Shown here piece by piece: positions 32,262 to 41,983 of a stretch of DNA of 64,000 nucleotides. The number at the start of each line of letters is the position of its first letter. Within the stretch, counting starts at the first letter, position 1. A program made the translations under genes and the position numbers. This DNA is from Gemmatimonas aurantiaca (lineage in GTDB: Bacteria; Gemmatimonadota; Gemmatimonadetes; Gemmatimonadales; Gemmatimonadaceae): positions 4,712-68,711 of the forward strand of contig NZ_JBBCJO010000003.1 in NCBI RefSeq assembly GCF_037190085.1, read 5' to 3'. The notes under the pieces are model-generated. The model searched no databases and was not told where the DNA came from. It saw nothing but the letters and a program-made list of their open reading frames with translations.

Positions 32262-34925
32262 CTACTTCCGCACGATCCCGCTCACACCGCCAGCAATGAG
32301 CGTGGCCACGTTGGCCAGGACACGCGGCAGGGCGATCCCTCCCGGCGACGCCAGATATCGCGGCTCCCACACGGGTGAGAATTTTTCCTTGAATGCCCGG
32401 AGTCCCTGGAAATTGTACAGCGACTCGCCTCGGCCGTAGAGAAAGGTCCCGGCGCGCGCCCACAACGGAGCCAGCTCGGGACGCGCGAGCGCCGGATCCA
32501 CCAGCCCCGCCAGTGGCGTCATGCCCAGGTTGGCCGCCCGATAGCCGTGCGCCTGTCCCCACAGCAGCAACTGCACGAACAGCAGGTCCATCGTCCCCCG
32601 GGGAGCATCGGCCGTGCGCCGCATGAGATCGGGAGAGACCTCGCCGCCCGCCACGCCGGTCCAGACGTTGGCGAAAGCCACGATGCGGGTCCCGTCGGGG
32701 TGATGCTCGCGGATGAGTGCGGTCGGAAAATGCCGCAGATACCGTTCGTCGAAACGTCCGAGGGAAAACCCCTTTTCGCGCCCGGTCTTCTCGCCAAGCC
32801 ACTCGTCGGAGATGCGACGCAATTCCGGCAACAACGGTGGAACCTCCGCGGCCGGCACCATCACGAACTCCAGGCCGCCTTTTTCCGCGTCCTTGAGCAC
32901 GCGCCGCATCCACTTGCGCTCACCGCCGTCGAGGGAGAAATGCGTGAGCGGCACCACGGCCTCTTCACCCAGCTTGAGCAACGTGAGACCCAGGTCGATG
33001 TACAATGGCAATCGCGGTGGCGTCACCTGGTAGAACACCGGCCAGGCGCCGCGGGCATCGGCCTCTTCGCGGAATCGCCACGCCACTTCCAGTTGTTTCG
33101 CTCCATGTCCCACCGGATCGCCCATCGAGATCCAGCTGCGTCCCGACACGCCGTACATCACGAACGCATCGGCGTCGTCGGAGAAGATCAGTGCCTTGTC
33201 ACCCAGCAGCGCGAGTGATGCCGTGCTTTCGGGCACCTTCTGGATGACCGCATAGGCACGCGCGAGTTCGTCATCGGTGGGAAGCGCCGGCTGATGAATG
33301 GCCGGACGGAAGAGACGCCACAGCCCCACCGTGAGCATGGCCACGATCACTCCGGCACTCGCCCTGAGAAAACGCGGCGCGTTGCCGCGCACGGCGAATT
33401 CCCACCACAGATCGTTGGAGAAGTCGACCCGCCGATAGGCGAAGAACCCCAGCCAGATACTCGCCCCCACCACACCGATCACCGCCACCATCCATCCCGG
33501 TGTCAGAAAATCCGCGGTGAGGGTCGTGGGGCGATAGAACGCCCGACGCGATGCCACGACGGCCAGCAGCACCACGCCCAGTGCCGCGGCTTCCTCCCAG
33601 TCCAGCCCCTTGAGCAGCGATGTGGCTATACCGAGGGTCAGCACGGCCACGGTGGCGCCCCACGCCGCGTCGAGACGCCGACGCAGCGCGGCCCCCAGGA
33701 CCAGAAGCCCCACGCCGGCCAGGCTGGCCGCGAAGTGGCTGAGTTCCACCAGACCGAGTGGCAGGACGGCTGTGAGCGCACGGACGCGACCATGGGCCGC
33801 GGGTGTCGCACCGGAGAAGAGCAGCAGCGCGCCGCCCACGAACGTGCTGAGTCCCACCACCGTCGGCAGCAGCGGCTGCAATACCACCGCCACACGGGTG
33901 GCTCCGCCGATCACGCTGGCGGCGGTCGATGACACCGTGTCGAGCAGTTCCGGCACCCGCGCGCTGTGCTGGCGCACTTCGATGATGGCGAGTGTCACCA
34001 GGCCGATCGCGAAGGGCACGAAGTAGTACACGACGCGATACGCCACGAGCACGGCGAGCAGTTCAGCCGGTGGTGCCATGCCGCGCAGCGCCACCAGCAT
34101 GATCGACTCGAAGACCCCGAGGCCTCCGGGAACATGACTGGCCACCGCCACGAACTGCGCGAGCACGAAGACACCGAGAAAGGCCAACGGCGGCAACGCA
34201 TGTCCCGCGGGCAGCAACTGATACAACACCAGTCCTGCCACCCCCCAGTCGAGCAGGGCCAGCACCACCTGCGACAACGCCAGCCTCACCGGCGGAACGG
34301 GAATCGTCCACGATCGCCAGACCAGCGGCCTGGTGGCACGGAACACTGCCCATCCCACATACCCGATCACCAGTCCGAGCAGCAGCACACCGAGTGCACG
34401 GGCCAGAAGCACGGGCAATCCCAACACACCCAGCATGGCCTGCGTCTCGAACGTGAGTGCAAGACCGCACACGGCCAGTACACCCACCACGAACGTGGCG
34501 CTGACAAAACCCGCGGCCTGCGCGATCTGCTGCGTGGAGAGTCCCCACATGCTCCAGAAGCGCACACGCACGGCGCCGCCGGTGAACAGGGCGAACCCCA
34601 GCGTCTGACTGAGAGTGTAGGCCAGCAGCGACGTCCGGACCGCACGCAGTACACCCAGCGATGTGCCGACATACCGCAGTGCGAGCAGATCGTAGCCACA
34701 CAACAGCAGATACGAGAGTGCCGTGAGCGCCGAGGCGCGCTGCAGGGCGTCTCCCGGAATGTTCTGGAGCGATGCCCGCAGATGCGCATAGCCCGTGCTC
34801 GCCAGTTCGCGGTGCATCACATGCAGCGCGAGGCCGAGCAGCAGCAGAATGGCAACGGGGGGAGCCCAGGCCCGCCAGGCTGCGCGCTCCGTGTCCTCTG
34901 TATGCTCGCGATCGTCGAGGGTCAT
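32262..34925 (-). CDS. mprF: MprF-like lysylphosphatidylglycerol synthase/flippase
   Basis: An 887-residue membrane protein. About 14 membrane helices fill the first 530 residues; the N-terminal flippase half has VASHVPGGLGVFESIMLVAL near residue 270. The soluble C-terminal domain (about 560-870) is the DUF2156/GNAT-like synthase (SDDADAFVMYGVSGRSWISM, LGMTPLAGL, YNFQGLRAFKEKFSPVWEPR). It transfers an aminoacyl group, usually lysine or alanine, from tRNA to phosphatidylglycerol and moves the lipid to the outer leaflet, giving resistance to cationic peptides. ATG 34925 chosen; upstream reading frame is not supported. A gene ending in a VirJ/AcvB domain starts divergently 161 bp away. Confidence 0.93.
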   Translation of the reverse strand: MTLDDREHTEDTERAAWRAWAPPVAILLLLGLALHVMHRELASTGYAHLRASLQNIPGDALQRASALTALSYLLLCGYDLLALRYVGTSLGVLRAVRTSLLAYTLSQTLGFALFTGGAVRVRFWSMWGLSTQQIAQAAGFVSATFVVGVLAVCGLALTFETQAMLGVLGLPVLLARALGVLLLGLVIGYVGWAVFRATRPLVWRSWTIPVPPVRLALSQVVLALLDWGVAGLVLYQLLPAGHALPPLAFLGVFVLAQFVAVASHVPGGLGVFESIMLVALRGMAPPAELLAVLVAYRVVYYFVPFAIGLVTLAIIEVRQHSARVPELLDTVSSTAASVIGGATRVAVVLQPLLPTVVGLSTFVGGALLLFSGATPAAHGRVRALTAVLPLGLVELSHFAASLAGVGLLVLGAALRRRLDAAWGATVAVLTLGIATSLLKGLDWEEAAALGVVLLAVVASRRAFYRPTTLTADFLTPGWMVAVIGVVGASIWLGFFAYRRVDFSNDLWWEFAVRGNAPRFLRASAGVIVAMLTVGLWRLFRPAIHQPALPTDDELARAYAVIQKVPESTASLALLGDKALIFSDDADAFVMYGVSGRSWISMGDPVGHGAKQLEVAWRFREEADARGAWPVFYQVTPPRLPLYIDLGLTLLKLGEEAVVPLTHFSLDGGERKWMRRVLKDAEKGGLEFVMVPAAEVPPLLPELRRISDEWLGEKTGREKGFSLGRFDERYLRHFPTALIREHHPDGTRIVAFANVWTGVAGGEVSPDLMRRTADAPRGTMDLLFVQLLLWGQAHGYRAANLGMTPLAGLVDPALARPELAPLWARAGTFLYGRGESLYNFQGLRAFKEKFSPVWEPRYLASPGGIALPRVLANVATLIAGGVSGIVRK

Positions 34926-35086
34926 GCGATTCCGGTGGGCATGGCGTGCAATGTGTCCCCTGTGGCTGACGCCACCATGACAGAAACAGATCATGCATGT
35001 TAGCTGTCTGTCAGGCACGACGGCTTTTCTTTCGAGAAACCCGGTGGCGCTTCATCCGCCGCCTCCGTGATTTCCGAGAGGTCCTC

Positions 35087-38000
35087 ATGTCCGACACCGC
35101 CACGCCGATCCAGCCCGTCTTCCTCGATCCCTCCGGTCGGCGGTGGCGCCGGTTGCGTCAGGCTGGAATGATCTGCGGTGCACTGGCTGCGATCGGCGTG
35201 CTCTATCTGGGGTTGGGCATTCTCGTGCCGCCCGTGCTCCCCGACTGGCAATATGCCGTCGGCAACGGCCATTCCGCACCGGCGGACAGCCTGCACGGTC
35301 ATTCGTGGCGGGACCGCCTGCAGTGGCGTCGGCACACCCGTGCCCGCACCCGGTTGCTGGCGACCGTTCAGCCTGCCACTGCACAACCTGCCAATGCACA
35401 ACCATCCGGTGCCGCACGTCTCCCGAACGATCGGACGAGTCTTCCGCGTACGCCGCGCGCCGGACGGCCCATCAATCGGGCCACGCCCATTCACGCCGGC
35501 TTCTACGTCAACTGGGACGACGATGCCTGGCAGTCGCTGTCCCGTCATGTACAGCAACTCGACTGGGTGATCGCGGAATGGGGCTTTCTGCGCACCAGGG
35601 ATCTCACACTGCAGATGCGCCCCGATCAACGGGTCATCGATCTCCTCGCCCGGCAGCCCGCGGATCGTCGGCCGCGTTTGCTCACGATGATCACCAATGT
35701 CGACAGCGGCGGCGCTTCGTTCTCCGGCGCGCGGGTGGCTGCACTCGTGGCCACACCCGCCACACGCGCGACATTCGTGCATGATGTCGTCGCCATGGTG
35801 CAGCGGTATCAGCTCGCCGGAATTGTCATCGATTTCGAAATGGTTCCGGCGTCGGCCGAGCGGGGCGTGTCGTCACTGCTGCGTGAACTGCGTCGGACAC
35901 TGCATCCCCTGCACGCGATCGTTGCGGTCACCGTCGCGGCCGACGCCGATGTCCGCACCGTACGGCGGTGGAGTCGGCCCAGCGACATGACCATCGCCAT
36001 GCTGTACGATCAGCACAGCAGCCGGGATGATCCGGGTCCGGTGGCCGCGCAGTCGTGGTACGAGGAAGGGGCGCGGCGTCTGCTCACCGTGGTTCCCGCC
36101 GATCACCTGCTGCTGGCGTTCGGCGCATTCGGCTACGAGTGGAACGATGCCGTGCCGTCCACCCAGGCCTCCGCCATGACCTACGCCGAGGCGCTGGCCT
36201 CGGCACGGACCCATCGTGTGCTGCCGCAATGGAATCCCGACGCCATGCAACCGGTGATCCAGTGGACCGATGCCGATTCCACCGATCACGTACTCTGGTA
36301 CCTCGATGCGGTCACGAGCTGGAATGCCATGCACGCGGCATCGTCGCTGGGGGTGGCCGGTGAAGCCGTGTGGAGACTGGGTGCCGAGGATCCCGCGCTC
36401 TGGCGCGTGTTTGGACGCCGCACCGACCCCGGTGCCTGGAACGAACTGGCCGAACTGCCGCCAGGGTACGGCGTGGAAATGCAGGGTGACGGTGAATTGC
36501 TGCGGGTCACCGCACATCCCACCGCCGGCGAGCGCCGTCTGCAGTACGATTCCACGAGTGGTCTCCTGACCGACGAGCGTCTGCTCACGCTGCCCACCTC
36601 ATGGACGGTGGAACGCGCCGGCGCCAGTCATCCGCATCGTGTGGCCCTCACGTTCGACGACGGACCGGATGGCACCTGGACGCCCATGCTGCTCGACACG
36701 CTGCGTTCGCGGCATGCTCCGGCCACCTTCTTCGTCATCGGGGATCAGGTGCAGCAGCATCTGGCCCTCACCCGCCGCATTGCCGCCGAAGGACACACAC
36801 TCGGCAGTCACACCTTCTCGCACCCCGATCTCTCGCGGGTGTCGCCCTTCGTGACGCGCCTCGAGCTCGACGCCACGGCCCGTCTGCTCGAAGCCGCGGT
36901 GGGGCGTCACACCATGCTGTTCCGTCCTCCGTATTTTGGTGACGCCGAACCGAGCACCATCGACGAACTCGTGCCGGTGGAAGCCGCCACGTCGCTCGGG
37001 TATGTCACCACCGGTGTGCACATCGACACCGACGACTGGCAGCGCCCGGGTGTACGGGCCATCATCGATCGGACGCTGGCACAACGCGCGCGCGGCAATG
37101 TCGTCCTGCTGCACGATGGCGGGGGCGATCGATCGCAGACCGTCGCTGCCATCGGTCAACTGATCGACAGCCTGCGGGCCCGCGGTGACACCATCGTTTC
37201 ACTCGAATCGCTCGTGGATGCGCCAGCGCATGCGTTCATGCCCCCCCTCTCGGCGGATGCGGCCAATCGTCGGTGGCTCGCCCTCGGAGGGTACAGCGCT
37301 CTGGGCGCGCTGGAGTGGTCCATTGTGACGATCATGGGCGTGGCGGTGTCGCTGGGCGTCGTGCGTCTCGTGCTGTTGACCGGACTCGCGGTGCGGCAGC
37401 GCCTGCGCTCGGCCCGGACGGCGCCGGCGATGCACGGCGTGACGGAAACCGACCTCTACGCACCGTCGGTGAGTGTCATCGTCCCGGCGTACAAGGAGCA
37501 GGCCGTCATCGTCGCCACGGTGAACAGTCTGCTGCAACAGCAATACGCCGGCCCGCTCGAGGTGATCGTGGTGGACGATGGATCGCCCGACGACACCTAT
37601 GCCATCGCACGCAACACGTTCGCCGGCAACGAACAGGTCCTCGTCCTGACCAAGGTCAACGGGGGAAAGGCTTCGGCGCTCGATCTCGGTATCGCACGGG
37701 CACGTGGGGAGATTCTGGTGGGACTCGATGCGGATACCGTGTTTGCCCCCGACGCCATCGCGCAGCTCGTGCAACCGTTGCGTGATCCGGTGGTGGGCGC
37801 CGTGGCCGGCAACGCCAAGGTGGGGAATCGGCTCAACCTCGTGACCCGCTGGCAGGCCATCGAGTACATCACCAGCCAGAATCTCGACCGACGGGCTTTC
37901 GCCGATCTCGATGCCATCACCGTGGTGCCCGGCGCCATCGGAGCCTGGCGTGCCTCGGCCGTGCGGGAAGCCGGTGGTTTCACCCATGACACCCTCGCCG

Positions 38001-39295
38001 AAGACCAGGACCTCACCATCACGCTGCGACGTCGCGGATGGCGTATCGCGTATGCCGACCGCGCGGTGGCCTGGACCGAGGCGCCCGACACACTGCGTGC
38101 GCTGGCCCGTCAGCGCTTCCGCTGGGCCTTCGGGACGCTGCAATGTGCCTGGAAGCATCGCGACACCCTGCTCCGGCCACGCTTCGGCACGCTGGGCCTG
38201 ATCGCGATGCCCAACACCTGGCTGTTCCAGCTGGCATTCACCGCCCTCTCGCCACTCGCCGATCTGCTGTTCCTTTTCAGCCTCGTGCGCGTGATGGTGG
38301 TGTGGCGGGAACATGGCGCCACGTATGCGCGTACCGACATGCAGCATATCCTCACATTCTACCTGCTCTTCGTGCTCACCGAAGTGGTGTCGGCTCTGAT
38401 CGCCCTGTTCATGGAACCCGATGAAGATCGCCGGCTGGCCTGGCTCGTGCCGTTGCAGCGTTTTGCCTATCGTCAGGTGATGTACGCGGTGGTGCTGCGC
38501 TCCATCGCCGCCGCGGCCCGCGGTCGTCTCGTGGGCTGGGGCAGTCTCGAACGAAAGGCCACGGTCACGCCGCTGCTGCCCGCGATGGCGCTCTTCTGTT
38601 GTGTCGGCTGTCTCGGGGTGTTTCCTGCCCGCTCCCTCCAGGCCCAGGAGCTCACATCCGCACAGCTCAGGCGTTATCCGCTGACGGAACTCCCCAGTCC
38701 CACGGGGCGCACGCTGGCGCTCTTCTGGAGTGGCGACGGTGGCTGGAAGGAGCTCGTCGACGGGGTATCGAAGGAGTTCGTGAAGCAGGGTGTGGCGGTG
38801 GCCGGCATCAACTCCCGCGCCTGGCTCACCTCTGCCACCCGCACCCCCGATTCACTCACGTACGACAGTGCGGCGCTGCTCCGCCACTACATGGCACGCT
38901 GGCAACGCGATCGCATTCTGTTGGTGGGATACTCCCGCGGCGCGGGGTTTGCCGCCATGCTGGCGGAGCAGTTGCCGGCCGATCTGCGCACCAGGGTGGA
39001 GGGTGTGGTGCTGCTCGGCATGGAGCACACGGCCAGTTTCGAATTTCACCTCATGGATCTGGTGCGCACCGTCAACCGGCCCACCGACATCCTGGTGAAG
39101 CCGTACATCGAACGCATCGTCAATGCGCCGGTGGTGTGTGTCTATGGCACCACCGAAGGGGATACGGTGTGTCCGGAACTCGACGCGAAGCGCATCCATC
39201 TGATCAAGCGGGATGGCGACCATCATTTCGATCGAGACTACACCGCCCTCGCGCGCGACGTACTGGCCATCGTCACGGCCGGCACGTCGCGCTGA
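35087..39295 (+). CDS. Fusion protein: GH18-like, polysaccharide deacetylase, GT2 glycosyltransferase and VirJ/AcvB domains
   Basis: A 1402-residue protein. Order: one membrane helix (about 26-50); a GH18-like domain (about 125-480) with catalytic-type GIVIDFE (Glu251); a NodB deacetylase (about 515-700) with TFDDGPDG, SHTFSHPD and RPPYFG; two flanking helices; a processive GT2 domain (about 795-1150) with VDDGSPDD, GLDADT, EDQDLT and QRFRW; then a hydrophobic segment (MALFCCVGCLGVFPARSLQA, from residue 1167) and a VirJ/AcvB alpha/beta hydrolase domain with nucleophile Ser1283 in GYSRGAG and His in DGDHHF. The first three domains are a known combination in exopolysaccharide synthesis. AcvB hydrolyses lysylphosphatidylglycerol in Agrobacterium. 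GAGAGG before ATG 35087 supports the start. Confidence 0.9.
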   Translation: MSDTATPIQPVFLDPSGRRWRRLRQAGMICGALAAIGVLYLGLGILVPPVLPDWQYAVGNGHSAPADSLHGHSWRDRLQWRRHTRARTRLLATVQPATAQPANAQPSGAARLPNDRTSLPRTPRAGRPINRATPIHAGFYVNWDDDAWQSLSRHVQQLDWVIAEWGFLRTRDLTLQMRPDQRVIDLLARQPADRRPRLLTMITNVDSGGASFSGARVAALVATPATRATFVHDVVAMVQRYQLAGIVIDFEMVPASAERGVSSLLRELRRTLHPLHAIVAVTVAADADVRTVRRWSRPSDMTIAMLYDQHSSRDDPGPVAAQSWYEEGARRLLTVVPADHLLLAFGAFGYEWNDAVPSTQASAMTYAEALASARTHRVLPQWNPDAMQPVIQWTDADSTDHVLWYLDAVTSWNAMHAASSLGVAGEAVWRLGAEDPALWRVFGRRTDPGAWNELAELPPGYGVEMQGDGELLRVTAHPTAGERRLQYDSTSGLLTDERLLTLPTSWTVERAGASHPHRVALTFDDGPDGTWTPMLLDTLRSRHAPATFFVIGDQVQQHLALTRRIAAEGHTLGSHTFSHPDLSRVSPFVTRLELDATARLLEAAVGRHTMLFRPPYFGDAEPSTIDELVPVEAATSLGYVTTGVHIDTDDWQRPGVRAIIDRTLAQRARGNVVLLHDGGGDRSQTVAAIGQLIDSLRARGDTIVSLESLVDAPAHAFMPPLSADAANRRWLALGGYSALGALEWSIVTIMGVAVSLGVVRLVLLTGLAVRQRLRSARTAPAMHGVTETDLYAPSVSVIVPAYKEQAVIVATVNSLLQQQYAGPLEVIVVDDGSPDDTYAIARNTFAGNEQVLVLTKVNGGKASALDLGIARARGEILVGLDADTVFAPDAIAQLVQPLRDPVVGAVAGNAKVGNRLNLVTRWQAIEYITSQNLDRRAFADLDAITVVPGAIGAWRASAVREAGGFTHDTLAEDQDLTITLRRRGWRIAYADRAVAWTEAPDTLRALARQRFRWAFGTLQCAWKHRDTLLRPRFGTLGLIAMPNTWLFQLAFTALSPLADLLFLFSLVRVMVVWREHGATYARTDMQHILTFYLLFVLTEVVSALIALFMEPDEDRRLAWLVPLQRFAYRQVMYAVVLRSIAAAARGRLVGWGSLERKATVTPLLPAMALFCCVGCLGVFPARSLQAQELTSAQLRRYPLTELPSPTGRTLALFWSGDGGWKELVDGVSKEFVKQGVAVAGINSRAWLTSATRTPDSLTYDSAALLRHYMARWQRDRILLVGYSRGAGFAAMLAEQLPADLRTRVEGVVLLGMEHTASFEFHLMDLVRTVNRPTDILVKPYIERIVNAPVVCVYGTTEGDTVCPELDAKRIHLIKRDGDHHFDRDYTALARDVLAIVTAGTSR

Positions 39296-39298
39296 CGT

Positions 39299-39841
39299 TC
39301 ATCGCGTCCACTGCTCGCAGCCGGTGGTGCGGCGGGTATCGGCAATCTCGAGAATCTTCCACGCGCCGTCGTTCCTGACGAGCAGAAAGTGGTCGATGCC
39401 GCAGTGGGAGAACTTCGGTCCGATGAAGAGGCCATAGTCCACCCACACCGACGCCAGTGTGCCGTCGATGTGCACCCGCTCGTTGCGGATGCGCTCGTCG
39501 ATCTTGTCGGGACGAGGCGTACCCACCGATTTCACGAACCCGTCGGCACCCTGTTCGATCGTCACCACGGGCGCGCCGTTGCGCGTTGCCGCCGTGATCA
39601 TGCGCAGCCGAGGGTCGAACACCGACCGCACCATCGACGAATCGGCGGCGCGCATGCCGTCGAACAGACGCCGCACCACGGCCATGACGGCCTGCTGCTC
39701 TTCCGGCGCACCGATCGACTGGGCCGCCACCGGCAAAGCGGTCACGCCAAGGGCGCCGGCCGCCAGCGCCGCGGAACAGAGGGAAAACCACACACGGCGC
39801 CGGAAACGCGCGCGGGCGAGAACGGGGCGGGAGAGATTCAT
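39299..39841 (-). CDS. Exported SnoaL/NTF2-like protein
   Basis: A 180-residue protein with a long signal peptide (basic, then WFSLCSAALAAGALGVTA, cleavage near VAAQ). The mature 140 residues fit the NTF2/SnoaL-like cone fold: AVMAVVRRLFDGMRAADSSM, IRNERVHIDGTLASVWVDY, HCGIDHFLLVRNDGAWKILEIADTRR. Such proteins bind small ligands or act as isomerases; no function can be given. It starts seven bases after the stop of the methyltransferase gene and is convergent with the fusion gene, with only three bases between stops. Confidence 0.85.
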   Translation of the reverse strand: MNLSRPVLARARFRRRVWFSLCSAALAAGALGVTALPVAAQSIGAPEEQQAVMAVVRRLFDGMRAADSSMVRSVFDPRLRMITAATRNGAPVVTIEQGADGFVKSVGTPRPDKIDERIRNERVHIDGTLASVWVDYGLFIGPKFSHCGIDHFLLVRNDGAWKILEIADTRRTTGCEQWTR

Positions 39842-39848
39842 GATCACA

Positions 39849-41459
39849 TCACGAAGAGGTGGAGTGGCGGGGGAATGGCAGGAGATCCGTTTCCAGCACG
39901 CCCTCGGCGACCAGAGGCACCATGGTGCGCATGAACTGCCGTGGATCGAGATCGGCGGGGATGCCTCCTTCCTCCTGAATCTCGCGCAGCAGCTCGGCGA
40001 ATGTCCGCTCGCCGGTACAGGACGCGAGGAACGCCGCATCACCGGCGTTTACCGGTACCCGTCCGGGAAACGGATACGTCACGGTCACTTCGCCTTCCTG
40101 CGGCACCCAGCGTTCCTCGGCGTCTGGATCGACGCCATACGTCAGCGAGAACTGCGCCAGAGGTGACAGGCGGGGTCGTGCATTCAGCAGACGGTCCAGA
40201 CCGTGCTCCCCCATTCCCAACAATGCCTGCAGCCGCAGCAGCCATTCCGCTTCCGCCCAGCGCGTCTGTCCATCACGCTGCACGGCGATCGTTCCGCCCT
40301 TGCGCCGGCCATCGTGCCGGCGAAGGATGATCGTGCAGAACTCGACGCGCTGCACGGCGAGTTCCTGGAAGTACCGCAACTGCGATACGATGTCCGGTAC
40401 CTTGTCGTCGGTGGCCTTGAGCAGCTGCTTGGTGAAGTGCGTGGCGAGATCCGTGGCCCCGTTGCCAAGCAGCACCATGTCGAACGCATCACCAGCGGCT
40501 CCCAGCATCTCCCGGACGCGCAGTGAGGCCGGCGCCTCAGGCCGCGCGGAGATGATGCACGTGCAATGGAAGATGCCGCCGGGCGCGAGAAACTCCGCCA
40601 CACGCCCGAGGATCGCCCGCGTGATCTGCTCGCCGTCCTCTCCGCCATCCCGATAGATCACCTCGGTCGTGGCCGCCGGTACGTAGGGCGGATGCGCCAC
40701 GATGCAGTCGAACTGCTCCCCTTCCACCGGCGCGAACAGGTCACCCTGCAGAGCGCTCACGTTGGGCAGTCCGTTCAGGAGCGCATTGAAGGCCGCGAAA
40801 TGCGTGGAACGCGCGGTGATGTCCACGGCCCATGCCTGTGCCGCCCCGCTCCGTGCGGCCATCAGGGCGGCCACACCGGTTCCCGAGCAGAGCTCGAGAA
40901 ATCGCTGCCCGGGAACGAAGGGCATCGTGGAGAGGAAGGTGCGCCCGGAGTTCGTGATGGCCGGATAGACCAGGTCCGTCGTGCTCTCGAACAGCAGAAG
41001 TCCCGTGCCCGAGAATCCTGGACGGTCGGAGATCATGTAGATCCCCTCATTGGGATAGAGCAGTACGGTGCCCGTCAGTTGGCCATCGAGCTCCACCGCC
41101 AATCCCAGACGCATGAGCAGCGCGCTGCTGCCCGGGCCCACCAGACGCTCCACCTCGCTCACCGGCAGCGAATAACAGTCGAGGAAGAGTCCGATCAGGA
41201 TATCGAGTCCCCTCTCCGGAACGGCATCGTGCCGCGCATGCTTGCGCATGCGGAAATCGTAGATGGCCGGACTCTCGGTGCGCGCACAGATCGGCGCGAC
41301 GTCGTATTCGTGCGCGGCGAGCAGCGCCCGCAGTGCCTCGAAATCGGCGGCCGATGCATCGAGCCGGGGCAGCGGGCTCACGGGTGACGAAGACACGGCG
41401 GGAGGCACGAACGATGCCTCGCCTGCCCGGTGAGGATCGGGTAGCATTTCAGTGGGCAT
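39849..41459 (-). CDS. Class I methyltransferase (HemK/RlmG-like core) of unknown target
   Basis: A 536-residue protein. The methyltransferase core lies at about residues 185-370: motif I FLELCSGTGVAALMAARSGA, VDITARS, and VAHPPYVP at the place where HemK- and RlmG-like N-methyltransferases have NPPY; the Asn is replaced by His. About 170 residues with no known domain precede it and about 160 follow, including a winged-helix-like tail (FLASCTGERTFAELLREIQE). The large size resembles methyltransferases that act on small molecules or proteins. First gene of a pair with the NTF2-like gene. Confidence 0.82.
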   Translation of the reverse strand: MPTEMLPDPHRAGEASFVPPAVSSSPVSPLPRLDASAADFEALRALLAAHEYDVAPICARTESPAIYDFRMRKHARHDAVPERGLDILIGLFLDCYSLPVSEVERLVGPGSSALLMRLGLAVELDGQLTGTVLLYPNEGIYMISDRPGFSGTGLLLFESTTDLVYPAITNSGRTFLSTMPFVPGQRFLELCSGTGVAALMAARSGAAQAWAVDITARSTHFAAFNALLNGLPNVSALQGDLFAPVEGEQFDCIVAHPPYVPAATTEVIYRDGGEDGEQITRAILGRVAEFLAPGGIFHCTCIISARPEAPASLRVREMLGAAGDAFDMVLLGNGATDLATHFTKQLLKATDDKVPDIVSQLRYFQELAVQRVEFCTIILRRHDGRRKGGTIAVQRDGQTRWAEAEWLLRLQALLGMGEHGLDRLLNARPRLSPLAQFSLTYGVDPDAEERWVPQEGEVTVTYPFPGRVPVNAGDAAFLASCTGERTFAELLREIQEEGGIPADLDPRQFMRTMVPLVAEGVLETDLLPFPRHSTSS

Positions 41460-41521
41460 GTCGCATATCGTATCGCTCACACCAGACGCCGACAATCATC
41501 CCGCTCCGGCCCGGATCTCCG

Positions 41522-41947
41522 ATGCGTATCGTCCCTGCTGTCGTACTCCCCGGCTTCGTGGCCGCGCTCGCGCTTGGCACTCCGTCGCGGCTCGCGTCAC
41601 AAACCGCCTCGTTCCCGCAGATCGGCACCATTTCCGGCGGCAATCCGGTGCTGCTCGAAACACGCACCGTGAAGCGCACTCCGCAGGAGATCACCGCGAC
41701 GCTGCGCGTGCCGTTCACCAAGCCCGCGAAGGTGGCGGGTGGGGAATGGTTCGGTTCACGCACCCTGGTGGCGGTGCGCTGCACCGAGGGGACCGTGGCC
41801 GTGAAGGAGAACCGCTATTACGCGGACGCGAAATTCACCAAGGTGGCCAACGAGAAGATCGTCAAGATTCCCGGGTATGCCGCGCCCGTGCCGGGTTCGG
41901 TGCCCGCCGTGGCCATGGCGCATCTGTGCAAACCAGCCGCGCGATGA
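41522..41947 (+). CDS. Exported hypothetical protein
   Basis: A 141-residue protein with signal peptide MRIVPAVVLPGFVAALALG, cleavage near the Ser-Gln at 30. The mature part contains LETRTVKRTPQEITATLRVPF and GEWFGSRTLVAVRCTEGTVAVKE, a beta-rich layout similar to surface-adhesin E-like proteins that measure a parameter change; this resemblance is weak. Divergent from the methyltransferase gene with 62 bp between starts. Confidence 0.75.
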   Translation: MRIVPAVVLPGFVAALALGTPSRLASQTASFPQIGTISGGNPVLLETRTVKRTPQEITATLRVPFTKPAKVAGGEWFGSRTLVAVRCTEGTVAVKENRYYADAKFTKVANEKIVKIPGYAAPVPGSVPAVAMAHLCKPAAR

Positions 41948-41983
41948 CAGGCGGAAACCCGCCATCGCACGACCGTCGTTCAC

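Noticed and set aside
37200..38347. Long minus-strand frame inside the fusion gene
   Set aside because: Antisense shadow; His/Gly/Arg-rich without any family, while the plus strand has complete GT2 motifs.
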